Source: Membranipora membranacea (Eukaryota > Bryozoa > Gymnolaemata > Cheilostomatida > Membraniporidae). From it: 64,000 nt of DNA. The stretch covers positions 24,301,387 to 24,365,386 of the forward strand of contig OU612069.1 of NCBI GenBank assembly GCA_914767715.1, read 5' to 3'. Under the pieces are notes generated by a model. It searched no databases. It saw only the letters and a list, made by a program, of their open reading frames with translations, and was not told the DNA's origin. This document shows positions 11,301 to 23,326 of this stretch, in pieces. Positions within the stretch are counted from its first letter, which is position 1, and the number at the start of each line of letters is the position of its first letter. The position numbers were made by a program, and so were the translations under genes.

Positions 11301-13003
11301 ATAAAAGCCTAAAATACAAGCCTTTTTATATGGCTGTTCATGAAAAACCAATCAATGGTTGTCAATTTTGAAGTGGTTCTACAACATCTGAATTCACATT
11401 AAAAACTTTCCTTCAATATCATGTTTTCTTCATATTAAAAACAAATAATAACAAATATTATGAAATAAAAAATTCAAATGAAATTACTCCCTCACCACAT
11501 TCTTTGTTTATAATCTGGCTCAATTTCCTTGAAAATTTGAAACTGGAGATTTCATTCCTCAATTTAAAGATTATTAGCAATATTAACGTTTTATTTGTCA
11601 CCATTGACTCAAGAGAGGTGCAATATCATCGTTTTATTTGCCACCATTGACTCAAGAGAGGTGCATTCATATATGAATATTCCCCGCTCAAGATTTTTCA
11701 TGCCATTTTTTGCGGTAATGAATTGCAGCTATTTTTTGTCAGCATGGCATTACCACTCTAATCTGACCTGAATTATTCGTTCACTGGGTTTTTAACCCTT
11801 TCCAAATACTCGATTAAGATCGCTGCTCACATTTTGGCTTTTTGATTTGTGACATTCCTCTCACATTTCTGTTCATTAACTACTGACAGCAAGATTGCAC
11901 AACTAAGCAATAATGATATCTCAGTGTCTGAGTATTCTAATATCTGGAATGTCATTTATTTGAACTTACTTTGAGTTGAGTGGAGTTCAAGAACGAAATT
12001 CCAAACAAAGTACAGAGAACTGAAGTGAATTTCTGTCCACGGGTTTAACTCCTCCTCTGTAATTATCTCTGACACAGAAGAGCATTCTACTGAGCAAACA
12101 TCATCTTGGTGAAAAGACGACTGTGTCCGGGTCAGATCACCACCTTGTAAAGAATCTTATTAATGTAATAATAAGATTCAGAAACATGTTACATGCTCCT
12201 AAGTGTTCGCACATTGTATAGGAAATTCTTCTTTTTGAACTAATTTTCATCATTCAGAGCTGACACTTCCTTCATGGTTTGATTGTTTGATTTGCTATGA
12301 TAATTACCTGTCAAACTGATCACTGCCTGATTATCCCGTACCATAATCGTCTCTCCCTCATTAATAGATGACAGGCCTGGCTGATATAAACTACAATCTC
12401 CGTCTTCATACTTATAACCAGCACAGATTGTAGACTGTTGGCACAGAAGAGCGCATCTTAGTTGAGATTTCTGTGTCTGATTACTGTAAGCACTGAACTC
12501 ACCTCCATATTGTCTAGTGAAGCCGCCCTCCTCAGTAATGTGGGCAGCTGAAAAATGAATTATTAGTTGGAATTTTCTCCATGATCAGTAGCTCAACTCC
12601 ATCTAATAATACTGTTGCCTGAAAGTGTCGGAAAATAGCCTTCTAGGTCATGCATTGACACAATTCAAAGATCACAGCATTGATCCACTGGCATTTTCTA
12701 TTTCTCAGCTCAGATTACTTTCAGATACCAGCTACGGAAAAATTAAATCACATCACCAAATGACTTGAACCTCAAAATGTTAATTTATAATACCTTAACT
12801 GATGTAATAAATCAATTTATCATAGCCTTTCATCATCTGAGTATGCATAAATGTGTGAGAAATGTCAACAAGATAATTCGGTTTTTGGTATTCAAGAGCA
12901 AGTTTCAATCTCGTTCAGATGAAAATGTAAAACTAAACTTACCAATAACATGAAAAATTAAATAAAAACACCATAAAGTTACCGATTCATTGAGCAACTT
13001 CAT
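8398..13003 (-). CDS. Secreted PAN + WSC domain protein, intact copy (319 residues)
   Basis: Six exons, 5' to 3': 13003-12943, 12547-12308, 12143-11970, 10027-9899, 9453-9280, 8579-8398. Every internal junction is phase 1, and the total (960 nt) closes at TGA 8400-8398. Residues 1-21 form a signal peptide (MKLLNESVTLWCFYLIFHVI, then Ala). Residues 21-100 are a PAN/apple-like domain (RCALLCQQSTICAGYKYEDG). Residues 101-158 are an unassigned segment with two Cys. Residues 159-259 are a WSC domain split over two exons (VYMGCYRDSQPVRDLNG; then YGHECYCDDEYGSYG and CAGNISEICGGRGANSVWK). Residues 260-319 are an unrecognised tail. WSC domains are small Cys-rich, probably carbohydrate-binding modules. 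No transmembrane segment or GPI signal is evident, so it is likely extracellular. The decayed duplicate at 23327-27539 supports the exon structure. Additional exons in the 1.9-kb intron cannot be excluded. Confidence 0.85.
8640..8790. repeat. AT-rich low-complexity tract
   Basis: Dense AATTATAATTAT-type sequence, just upstream of the last WSC exon of unit A and lying in its intron. Unit B lacks this expansion at the matching place (about 23570-23620). Confidence 0.7.
11587..11670. repeat. 43-bp tandem duplication in WSC-gene intron
   Basis: A 43-base block beginning CGTTTTATTTG at 11587 recurs from 11630 with one mismatch. Unit B (near 26234) has one copy only, so the duplication is private to unit A. 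Confidence 0.7.
12152..12181. repeat. Short hairpin beside a splice acceptor
   Basis: Inverted repeat with arms GAATCTTATT and AATAAGATTC, immediately upstream (on the minus strand) of the acceptor of WSC-gene exon 3. The unit B acceptor has an ordinary pyrimidine tract instead, so this is a local insertion in unit A. Confidence 0.5.
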
Positions 13004-14106
13004 CTTTTCTCACAGTCTGTACACCTTGTGATGGAGAGTAGATACTTCAATTTATGATTATAAATAGTTTGAAATAGATATGTAGGATTCATCTTTACAG
13101 TGTGCGCTTGTGACAATCACATGGTGCAATCAATACCAAACAATTAAAAACATTCAGAATCATCTGATTGGACAATCAAAGAAGACCAGCACATCAATAT
13201 ATGGGATACTCAATGCAAATTTGCATTATGTTTATTGTGAAAAATGTTTGAAAACCACAATCATCAAGTAAACAAAACCCAACAGGAACGCTCATTGACT
13301 TTGACAGGTGCAATTGAATTCTTGTTACAAACCATAATTTTATCACTTCAAAACATTGATACCTGTCAGGGTTTTGAATTAGGCTGATATTTAGCCAGGG
13401 TTTAAATTAACTGCGATTAGCACTACCTAATGTTTTTTGCAAATATAGTTGGATAAGGTTATATTTCCCTAACAGGAAAGAGTCACACTATCCATAAGTT
13501 CAAATTGACTACTTCTACATAGTGGAAGTTGGACAAACAACATCTACCACAGGGGCTGAATCGCTCCGACTAAAATGCACCTCCTAACTAATTTTGCACC
13601 TATGTAATTATTGTAATTGAAATCAAAGAAAATACTGGGCTAGGATATAAATCGTATGTTTTTTGCTGTTAACATGGCTACAATATATACAAGCTTCTAG
13701 TTAAATGTGTAGCAGGGGCATTTTAGATATCGTAACAATATCTACAAGAATGCACCAATCCCACATGTATTAGCTTGACAGATTGCAGCATTAGGCAGAC
13801 ACAGCTCAGTCTCTAAGGTTAACATATTTCCATAAAGATAAAGTTGTGCCAGCTTGGTAACTATAACACGCTTTGGTATTTGGGTAGTCTTTAAATATTT
13901 GTATAATTTCAACAGGAACGTTCTTAGAATAATGATTGCCAAGACTCTTTGATTTTTGGCAGCCAGTTAAGCGCTTCTGAACAAACAGTTGTTCTTTTGA
14001 TAGCAGAGGTATCTGTGACTCTGTCTGGCTACCGATGTATACATCCACATAAATGTATCACCTCATTGTACTGGCATCACTAACACAAATTGTCACATCA
14101 AGTTAT
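13004..14106. other. Region 5' of the intact WSC gene
   Basis: Upstream region of the WSC gene; its promoter should lie here, but I see no clear TATA box. It aligns with 27540-28180 of unit B, but with several unmatched insertions, for example around 13320-13800. No coding exon is supported. Confidence 0.4.
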
Positions 14107-14363
14107 CTAATAACAAAGTAATGCGGAATAATGCACGACGTCATTGCCAGCCGTGAGCCTAGTGTACAAAGCATCCTTCGCTGTACCAAACTCACAAAAA
14201 TAGTCACTAACAAAGTAGTTCGCTGCCTCACATGAGCTAGTAGTCATACATGACAACAAACAATCATATTTTGAACTGAATGACTTTACACTCAGTGACA
14301 ATGAAGGGCTCATCATGTTTTGCCAAAAGCAAAATATTTCTGAATATTGACTTGCTTCATCAT
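14107..14363 (-). pseudogene. Orphan last exon of the large pentraxin/WSC/PAN gene (unit A)
   Basis: Phase-1 terminal exon with acceptor TCTTGTAG and a TAG stop at 14109-14107, encoding 84 residues of a PAN-like domain (SEIFCFWQNMMSP; CLLSCMTTSSCEAANYF; VSDYFCEFGTAKDALYT). It matches, residue for residue over most of its length and with identical length (257 nt), the last exon of the gene at 28181-36585. No other exon of that gene lies upstream here: a SINE starts about 150 bases away and unrelated DNA follows. The reading frame is undamaged, so either the duplication is young or the exon is used by a transcript I cannot see. Most likely a relic cut off at the duplication breakpoint near 14395. 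Confidence 0.75.
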
Positions 14364-14517
14364 CTACAAGACTGAATGAAAGATTTAAGAAATTGCATGA
14401 ATAAGATGAGGTTAAAAGAAACACTGACAAGTCAGCACTCTCTATCCAAAATTCAGTGTTAGCGGTGTTAGCGGTCAACCCTGGTGGCTTGGCTGCACTA
14501 GGTCTCATTTTACCACC

Positions 14518-14795
14518 CTATTAAATGGGCCCCCTTAAGCGCAGGTGGCTTGTGTACCCTAAACCCTTGCCCGCCGTTGCCGGCTACTCTTTTTTAAAAA
14601 GAGGCAGAGGGGGATCTTTATACTGCGTGCAAGCACACAGTAGACCTGTTTTTATGGTCCTGATCCGAACAGACCTGGCCAGGATGAATGGCTTGCCAGT
14701 GCCAAATCAGCAATGCCAGCCGGCGCCGGGAATCGAACCTTGATCATAAGATCACAAGTCCTTACCCTTAACCGTCAGACCACTCCTGACTCCCT
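14518..14795 (-). mobile_element. tRNA-derived SINE
   Basis: On the minus strand this begins with a tRNA-like head carrying a pol III A box (TGGTCTGACGG, 14782-14772) and a perfect B box (GGTTCGATTCC, 14739-14729) at normal spacing. A GC-rich body then runs to about 14520. The 3' half of the head does not pair as a tRNA acceptor stem, so it is not a functional tRNA gene. It lies just outside the duplication unit, close to its right breakpoint. Confidence 0.75.
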
Positions 14796-14799
14796 AGTT

Positions 14800-16290
14800 G
14801 TTTGTCAATAAGTTCTAAGCTACTACCATCACCTGGAAAGCTGTAACATATCATATCTGCATGCTGCACCCAAAACCACATTCTTGAAGGCTCTCAATTT
14901 GTTAGATTAAATCATATATATACTTCATTATTCATATCATATCAGACAATTCAAATCATATCAGAACATTCCGAATAACAACCAACCGGATAAGGCCACA
15001 TCATAAATCGTTTGTACATTGTACTCATAAGATGCTCTCCGAACACACCACTCCATTTCATTGGTCTATAAACTTCTCAATACCAACATCCATGATTGAT
15101 CCATGATAAATCCGTTATATGGGGTAGGAGGTGGTGTAGTTAATCGGCACACAACTGTTGAAGGTTGTGAGGATCTCTAGGTGATTTTGTTGATAAGAAT
15201 GACTAGATATTTTTCTGTCAGCTTTTCAAGTTTGGCATATGGGGATGGCTTTCAGAATAGCATTGAAACTTCAATGTTACCCAGGCAATGTTTTCAGTTT
15301 GAGTTTTGAATACAGTGCCTCAACAGCTACATGCTCAATATTAGATTCATCAGAATGAATCCTGTCCTACTAATGATTCACGCTTTATATGATTTATGAA
15401 TCATAGCGTAGCCTGACTGAAAGTATTCACAGTCCCATAAAACTCTTTTTTTTTCTCAGTCTCCTTGTACCTATTTTTACATCTATTAGACAACAACTAG
15501 CAATACATATATAGCTCTTAGGATCTTACACTTGTTACCGCGAGAGTATGTGTACCTAATGGAGGTGGATCAGTAATCAACAGTCTCATAATTAACATCC
15601 ATGTAACTGATTGTTTTATGCAACATCAATGCCCTCGTCACTCTTTTAAGCCTCTAGCTAATGCTCTTCAAACATGAAGGAGCGCCTTTCTTATTTATCA
15701 GTTTGCTCAGGGGCCCTCCAATCCGCACTGAGACAATTGAGTCACAATGCCTGATTGGCAGCTTTGAATATTCAAACATGAGAAATAAGTTTATTCAGAC
15801 ATGATTAGGAAAACTATATTAGACAATATCAAAGAGTTATGAGTATACATATCATGAGGATCTAGGGCCTTTTGATGTTTGCACTAACCCTGAATGATCA
15901 TTTTGTGAAATAAGATATATGTCTTCATAGTTAATTAAAATATGTAGCCTTGGATCTGATGAAACTACAACATAAACTTATTCCCTGCTCGTCAAAAGTG
16001 AAGATAAATTGTACGTTTTTTTTCTGCAATGTAGTTGGAAGAAAATTGTAGTATTGACTCAGCGTCTGACTCACATTCCAATGCAACAACTCGAAACAGA
16101 ACTTTCAGTTGTGTCTGAGCTCATCAGGTAAACAATTAATTGAGATAGAAGAATGTTTGGCTCAATGTTATAAATAATACAACACTTGCTTACAACTTAC
16201 GATGATAATTATAATCCTTGACAATCTTCTCTCATACTGGTTTTTTTCAATAAAGTATAAGTGTAAGTGTCACTTCAAGTTTATTTTTAA
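14800..16290. other. Non-coding, dispersed repeat fragment
   Basis: No gene seen. Around 14935-15020 is a diverged copy of an interspersed repeat (CAGAACATTC near AACAACCA) that recurs at 45045-45130, 45515-45700 and 46960-47050. Confidence 0.4.
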
Positions 16291-16519
16291 GTCCTGTTTA
16301 TGACACAACAGAGGGTTGGCTGCCCTAAAGAGGAACACAAGTTGCCCGGGGTCCTCGTACTGAGAGTGCGATACATCCTACTAAACTAGAATGCATCCTA
16401 GAGGTGAGGCCATGGAGGACCTCCTAATCGTGAGTGTGCAGCCAGCTGCAAGAAACTGAAACAGGCACTAATCAGCCATTCGCCATTACACTTTGATCTT
16501 AGCCAATAGGCCGAGAAGT
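16290..16519 (-). mobile_element. SINE-like element with a U2 snRNA-derived head
   Basis: Minus strand 16518-16486 reads CTTCTCGGCCTATTGGCTAA, then GATCAAAGTGTAA. This is almost identical to the 5' end of U2 snRNA, differing by one substitution and one inserted A before the end of the block. After that it departs completely from U2: the branch-site recognition stretch, the Sm site and the 3' stem-loops are absent, and an unrelated body of about 200 bases follows. That is the structure of a SINE whose promoter head came from U2, or a chimeric U2 retropseudogene. It cannot be a working U2 gene. Confidence 0.6.
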
Positions 16520-16529
16520 TTATTTGTAA

Positions 16530-19500
16530 GTGTAATATTAGTGTATTGTTGGTGTTTTATTCTTAGTGATCCGATCGGATTGTTATTATTAATGTGAGTA
16601 AATGAAAAGTGTCTACTGTTGCAATGGTTGTGAGAGAGAAGTCAAATAGGATCAGATTGATTAGAATGGAGCAAACCCTCAGCCAAATGCAAGCTAGCTG
16701 CAGTTCAGATATCTATTTGTCTCATGGCGTAACTGGGTAATGCATAAAAACATATCGTATGAAAAAAAGAGAAGCGATCCTCACCACATGAGAGAATACA
16801 CCACATAAGAGGACCACTACAATGTGTAATATGTTATAGGTTCATAATGAGTAATTCCGTGTGGTCGGCTGTGGAGGGGTCATGCCAATAGTATAGCGTG
16901 TCAAGTAAATAAAATATGACCATCATTTGTGCTCATTGCTCTTCAAGCTACCGAGGAAGGTGGTTAACACACCTCACAGCTGGCCTGACCGCTACAAATG
17001 TATGACATCACACGCAATCATTGCGATGGCTTAAATTTTGGTATGAATGGATATATAGGCAGATGCATTCCCCTCGATTTTACAAATTGATGTAAAGTTC
17101 TCCTGTGTGTGAAATTGTGTCTGATGAATTACATGTAAATAATTGATATAAATCATATCTTGTTCTCCTTGGTTTGAAAGCTATGGCTTGGCCAGCGAAC
17201 AGGCTCCACAGATCTTAACTCACCACAGTGAAATCACAACTGATCTTCCTGTAGACATAAGAGACATCGGTTTGCTATGTACCAAGATAATCTAACGGTA
17301 TAAAACAAGCATGTGAAACTTTGTTTTGTTGTATGCTTTAGCCTCGCATCGGACGCACTTATTATTCTGGGCTCTCAGAGACTACAAAATATTGTTACTT
17401 GCCAGTTTTTCTCACATTGTCTACTACGAAAATAACCTAAGAGTCTAGGTCAAAGCTGCATCATCCGTGAAAGTGTTTGAGGTCCGAACATTTCAATATG
17501 AGTGAGAAAAGTGCAAGTCGGCCTGTGCACTCAAAACCTAAAAGAAAGCCCAGGCGAGTGCTTACTCTGATTGAGTTACACTGTAACAATGAACCAGAGA
17601 TAGTTTAGACTCTAGCAGTAGCATGCAAACCCTAACTTATGATGCTCACTCCAGTTGTATTAAAATGTCATTTATTCTGCATGCCCACAATTTGATGTGT
17701 TAGTGAAAGATGAAGAAATTTATGTACAGCTCAGCTGAATGAACGCATTCATCTATCATCTTTACTCCTATGAATCAAAAGTATATTCTCCATATTTCTT
17801 GTGTTAAGTTTTTTGTCAAGACATTATGTTTCGGTTCTATTAAAGTTAATAAAATATTTCATCAAAATGACTTGCGGTTGTATAAAACAAGTTTTAAGAA
17901 TCATTAATGTTTTTTGATAAAACATAAATATGATCAAATGTGCGCACAAAATCAAAGTAATATTAAAAACTGAATAGCCAAAACATATTAACCAGCAGCA
18001 TGTTGATTTAACAATAGAAACATAAAGCAGACAATGTGTTTATCCCTGTCAAATTGTTACCATCCCAGAACAAACCTGCCATGTAAGAAAAAACAAGATT
18101 ACATGTACTTTTATAAACGAATATTTGATTCATAAACCAAATTTATTGTATATACATCCAGACAAATGGAGGTGGAAGCAGGTAAATTTATCAATGATTT
18201 TTGGGTAATTCGGAAACAGATCGGACAGTACGCCCGATTTTATGGACTGTCGCCTGGACCTATTGTGTGATGCAACTAAACACTAAATATGTAGCACTCC
18301 AACAAAGATCTACGATTGGTTAGTATGAATAGCCACAGAGTTTCTTCATACTTTAATTTGCAGTTAGATAGCTATACATATTGTTCGGAAGATAGGCCTG
18401 ACACATTGACTTAAAAATTTTGATGGTTTAACCATTCCGTACAAAAATAACTCATAACACCATACTAAATATACTATTGTCAGATCATGATTCAAAGTCC
18501 TACACCATCAAGTTCTTGGTTATGCTTAACTCTGCTTTATGTAAATTTATTTATTTGTTATACTGACCGTCTTCTTTGTAAGATACAATAACTATGAGCG
18601 TGATATACAGTAAAACTTAAGTGTCATTGTATGAGCAATATAAATGTCCTGTTGATGTGTGAGTCTGAGTGATCGAACGGATATAGCTGAGTGAGAGCAT
18701 GTTATATCTTTTTGCAAGACATAATTCTGACTGATTGTATGTAAAAAAAGTGTCAACAGTGGCAATGCTTGCAAAAAAGTGTTGTTTATGTCAATTGAGA
18801 AAAACTTAGGCAAGCTAGCAGCTGTTACCGCCTATGCAGCAAGTGAAAAAAGATTTTTTTATCAGCTAGAACAAAAAATATATGAAGATCTTTTTCTTTT
18901 TAGTTTTATTGGCAATTGTTTCCTTGATGACAATGTTTTTTTCAAAATCAGCCATCGAGAAAAAAGAGAAAAATCATATTTCAATCAGAATCATTGTGAA
19001 AAAGAGAAATCTTCTCTTCATATGTGGAAATAAACAAAATGATACAGGCAGAATTTAATACAGTAGGCTTTAGTTACCATAGCTAACAACTTTCTTGGAA
19101 AGGAACTCTCACTGATGCAACCACAATAACTGATTTTCATACAGACATGAGCTATTTGGTTTAAATAAGGTAAAATCCGCTTGACAGATTTTGTATGAGC
19201 ATGGCATGGTTATAGGTTCATAATAAAGATTTATTATGAACTCTAGAGTGGACAATTTGTACAGAGAAAGCATCAGTTGTTGTCCTACTTAAGGTAGAGT
19301 CAAGGGGGTCAGCAAATGTCGTGTTATTTTGGGTATGGTCAGAAATCAGGAATGACTGTAAACTTAGAATGGGGAGCGATTAAAATTATACTCCTTTCTC
19401 CATAATGTGCTGGAACTCTTAGACTGATATCTAAAATAATAAGACAAAAACTAGTGACCGCCACAGGCCTCCTCATAAAAGAGATACCAAACCATAACGC

Positions 19501-21060
19501 CGTATCTTCCACTATGAACATTTTTGAACCTGCGTATAAAGGTCTTAGTTGGAACTGAATGATAATTGCTACAGCAAATGATGGAAGCTAGCTGCTAACT
19601 ATTTTACCACAAGTCATTTTTAACAGGCTACTTGCACACCTTAAAATTGGAAGTAATTGTCAGTAGCGGGTAGTGAACAGATAAAATGAACTCTCTGGAT
19701 GTGTAACATATTGGTGTAGAAGCAGAACACGCCTTATATGATTGGGTAGAACGATCAATGGGAAAAACCAGCTACACCTATAATTACGATCTAAGAGGTT
19801 GGGGTTATATTCGAGATTTTTATTGGAGAACACAAATTTTATACCCACTGATTACTAGAGAATTCTCTCAATATTGACCCATATGGTACGGCATGCAACA
19901 CTTCTGGAATAACAACGATAAATTGCTCTATAATATGAATTTTCGTACCAGATTTCTGTAATCTCAATGATAAGTCAATTATGCAGGCACTATCCAAGCA
20001 CAACCGATTGCCTTGTATCACCGACTTGCGCAATCAATTTAAGTAGGACGTTTTGAGCACTAAATGTTCAACTCTGAAGTATGTAATAACTCTATGGTTT
20101 ATCTTTGGTGATTCTAGAGTGATCAGATGAGGGGTTACAGTATTATTAGGGCCTATGTATAGCATGTCGTATGAAAAAAACTACCATCTTATGGTGATCA
20201 TACTATTTCAGACTGAGCGGACACGGGATACAGGACATGAACAGAACACCAGAGGTAACCTGGCCGCTAAATCTTCTTTTTCATTCTTTTGCTTTGCTAG
20301 ACACTGCTCCACCTGCCACACTTATTTGATGTCTTCTGAGGCAACTAAATGGCATCAAAGTTTGTTCTCTTTGTTCTGTTTCATATCCAAACATGATCAA
20401 GCAAACATAATTGAAGTTAACATCGCTCATGAAATCTCTAAACGCACGAGGCACGAGGACCTAGAAAGTTTCGCTTGGTGATATTGATGACCATTTTACT
20501 AACATTAGATAATGCCTTGATTGTTGAAAGCTGAACGCATGCATCCAACAATATGACGGCCTAGGATATGATGAAATGGTTTTTAACTGCTTTTCCTGTA
20601 AGTTAAACTGAATTATTGACTCAGGGATTTTACTCATGCAGCAAAGCACACCTCAGGTAAACAAGTTATTGAGAAAAATCTATATACTTTATCAAATGCA
20701 AACAGTTTTGCAACTATAGGTGACAAGCAGTGAAAAAAAAATTAGACTGCTGACTTAACCTTGACCTTTTTTCTCTCCTGAGATATTATGTAAAATTATA
20801 AATTCATCCGCAATCATTGTGACATGTTTCTTTTTTTTCAATATTACTAATAGTACGGAGATATAGGCATAGACAAAGAAATGTTCGTTTCAGGTTCTGT
20901 CTCTTCTTGGTCACCCCAAGTTTCTGCAGATTGAAGTAAAGATGTTCAAAAGTGAATTTTTATAGCTGAACTCTGATTAATTCCAACTTCAACTTCAAAC
21001 TTTCAACTGTATCCAACTTTTGAATCGAAGGATCCCGCACTGTTAAATGAAGGCATTCAA
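16530..21060. other. Non-coding spacer between duplication units
   Basis: No gene supported over this 4.5 kb. Open frames near 18779-19033 and 20155-20481 have no recognisable domains, low-complexity composition and no paralog. A perfect 12-bp-stem hairpin with a 2-nt loop sits at 19216-19241 (GTTCATAATAAA arm). Confidence 0.45.
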
Positions 21061-21588
21061 TACTCTCTAACCCAAAGTATATTTAGTTGTAATACTAAGT
21101 TCTTTTTTTATAACCACTGTTTGCCACATCCAAGGGGTTATTATTCTTAGAAGCTTACACCTCTTTCAATTTGAACTCATCTCTGAAGACTGATTGAAAT
21201 CTCAAACAAACCTTCCATGTACATTTGACTGTAGCTGCTTTGCACTACGCTCAATTCAAACCATTTCACTGTATATCCAAGTCTATATATGGTTAGACAG
21301 CCAGTAAAGAAAGAGCCTGGCAAGAAACTGAATGCTCGAAGTCTAAAATTTCTAGGGTGATGACTGGGTATCAGTGCTTTCTCATCTAAAATTTTGTGGC
21401 TAAGGAACTTGAGAATATGTGATGATATTGATTATTTACTGAGTCAATATAACACTTTTTATTCAAGTGTAAGCTAGTTAGCACATATGCTGGAGGATTT
21501 GAACCTAGCTTGAGTCATAAGGAGGGAAAAAATAGGAGCTTCAAACTCTAAAATGAGAGAAAAGAAATGCATCTTATGTTCAGTGACC

Positions 21589-21594
21589 TATAAA
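21589..21594 (+). promoter_or_regulatory. TATA box of minigene B
   Basis: TATAAA followed by GGCTCC, 75 bases upstream of the ATG at 21664; paralogous to 6572-6577. Confidence 0.55.
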
Positions 21595-21663
21595 GGCTCC
21601 CCCTCTTTCAAACCCTCAATAAACACTGTGTAGTGTTCTTAGAGTCAGTACAAGGCAATAAAG

Positions 21664-22083
21664 ATGGAATACAAAAGAGGAAGTGAGTATAATAAATTAA
21701 ATATAATATAGTTGGAGATGTAATTATTTTGTCATACAAGAACTTCTTTCTATTGTCATATATGTGTATCTCTGTATCACATCAGTGTAAAAAGTGACCA
21801 AGAAGTTAAAACTTATACTTTACGATAACTCCACATATGTCTTTATTGATTGTATATGCAACCAGGATACAGGAAACATCCTAAAGGGCAACAAAACCCA
21901 GTTTAAGGGTTTATAGACTATAGAATCAAATTGAGTGTTTGTGTATAAACTTTCTTACCTCATTGTTCAGAGCAGGCAGAACAGAATCAAAGTGATATAG
22001 TTGGTATCTGCTGTTGTGACGGTGAAGATGAGCAGAAGAAGATTGTACGAGATGACGGTGAAGAAGAAGAAAGAAAGAGATAA
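21664..22083 (+). CDS. Small two-exon gene, unit B copy (43 residues)
   Basis: Paralog of the gene at 6648-7113, product unrecognised. Exon 1, 21664-21682, encodes MEYKRG and ends at donor GTGAGT, phase 1. Exon 2, 21971-22083, follows acceptor CATTGTTCAG and encodes KQAEQNQSDIVGICCCDG, then EDEQKKIVRDDGEEEERKR and stop. The core QSDIVGICCCDGEDEQK is identical in both copies. This copy is six residues longer, with a highly charged tail. TATA box, start codon, splice sites and AATAAA (22140-22145) are all present. The same unit's WSC gene has decayed while this ORF stayed open, which hints at selection on the peptide, but one pair of copies cannot prove it. Confidence 0.55.
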
Positions 22084-22139
22084 ATGTAAATGAGCTTTGT
22101 TGAAATGTGAATCACTGATGGCTGAAATATGCAAAAACA

Positions 22140-22145
22140 AATAAA
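22140..22145 (+). terminator. Polyadenylation signal of minigene B
   Basis: AATAAA, 57 bases after the stop codon, in the same context as 7187-7192. Confidence 0.5.
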
Positions 22146-23326
22146 AGCTCCTTGCTGAAACAGTTCTTCAAAATCTCCAAAATTTGTTGTTAAAGTAAAA
22201 AGATGATTGAGGCTAAAATGAGAAGAAATATTATGGTCCTTTGGGTTTGAAGGTAATATGAAATGTGAAGTCGAAGAAAAAAGCTACAATTTTGTGATCA
22301 ACACCATTCTGCACCCTTTTAAGCTCACATATATCGGAAGGACGGTGGGACTAAAAGGGTTATGACAAGTTATCATATAAAATTTAAAACCTATCGAAGT
22401 CATATGTATCACAATAGACTGCCCAAATTCTTCAGATCTTTTGACGTCTGATTTTCTTTGCAGCCGACCACAGTCCATATCCAAGTAAGGTGTGGTACTT
22501 TTAGTTTGTCCTCTCACACATCTCTGTATCTGCTAATGGAGGTAGGGAACTGATTTTTTGCAAATCATAATTTGCAGATAAAAAAGACCACAATTCTGTG
22601 TAGCTCCAAGATAATTAATTGAGACTTGAATACCATAATTGTCTCCTAATGGACAAATAATTTGCATAAACTGGACTTCAAAATCAGGGCTTGAAATCTA
22701 CGCTTATGCACCAGCATCTACGCACCAGCTTATGACGTGTACAGTGTGCACTAGTAAGACGGTAACTACGTCACCTGATAATTAATTTCATACCCTAATT
22801 TTGACTATCAGTTTGTGCAAATTATTTACTCATTAGGTGACAATGCTGAGAATGCAGCCTCATTTTATTAGTTTTGAGCTACACAGAATTCTATAAGCAC
22901 ACATTTGGCTGTTTGGCAGCAGTGGTTTAAGAAGGATATTATCCAAATTACTTCATGGTGTTATTTTTTTGTCATCTAAATTAATTTATCCTGATAGACC
23001 GAATATTGCAGACGATTTTATCAACAAGTAAAATGTAAGCAAGTGATAAGTAATACATTACAATAAACATATTTATCTCGCTGTTTCCACAATTGGATGC
23101 ATAAGGAACCGTACTGCCACATCAGGTTGACAATTGAATGACCATTAACGACGTACAGAAGATATTTGACTGCTGAGCTTAACAAGATAACGCAAACAAG
23201 AAACAAGAAACACTGGCACAATGATATATTTCCAAAATGTTGATATATAAGTTCGGAGTCACTCAAAACACATTCAACAACACAATTAATCAAGAGACAA
23301 TAGAAATACCGTTGTTGTCTCCTCAG

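Noticed and set aside
14725-14790. Possible functional tRNA gene on the minus strand
   Set aside because: A and B boxes are good, but the ends do not pair as an acceptor stem and a SINE body follows directly.
16486-16519. Functional U2 snRNA gene
   Set aside because: Only the first 30-odd bases match; the branch-site recognition region, Sm site and 3' stem-loops are missing.
18180-18270. Short stretch on the plus strand (RKQIGQYARFYG) resembling the N-terminal motif of the DDE transposase, sharing 18 bases with 3100-3120
   Set aside because: The similarity ends on both sides after a few codons and no other transposase exon is nearby; chance or a tiny relic cannot be separated.
20155-20481. 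108-codon open frame on the plus strand
   Set aside because: No domain, biased composition, no conserved neighbour or splice signals; it lies in repeat-rich spacer.
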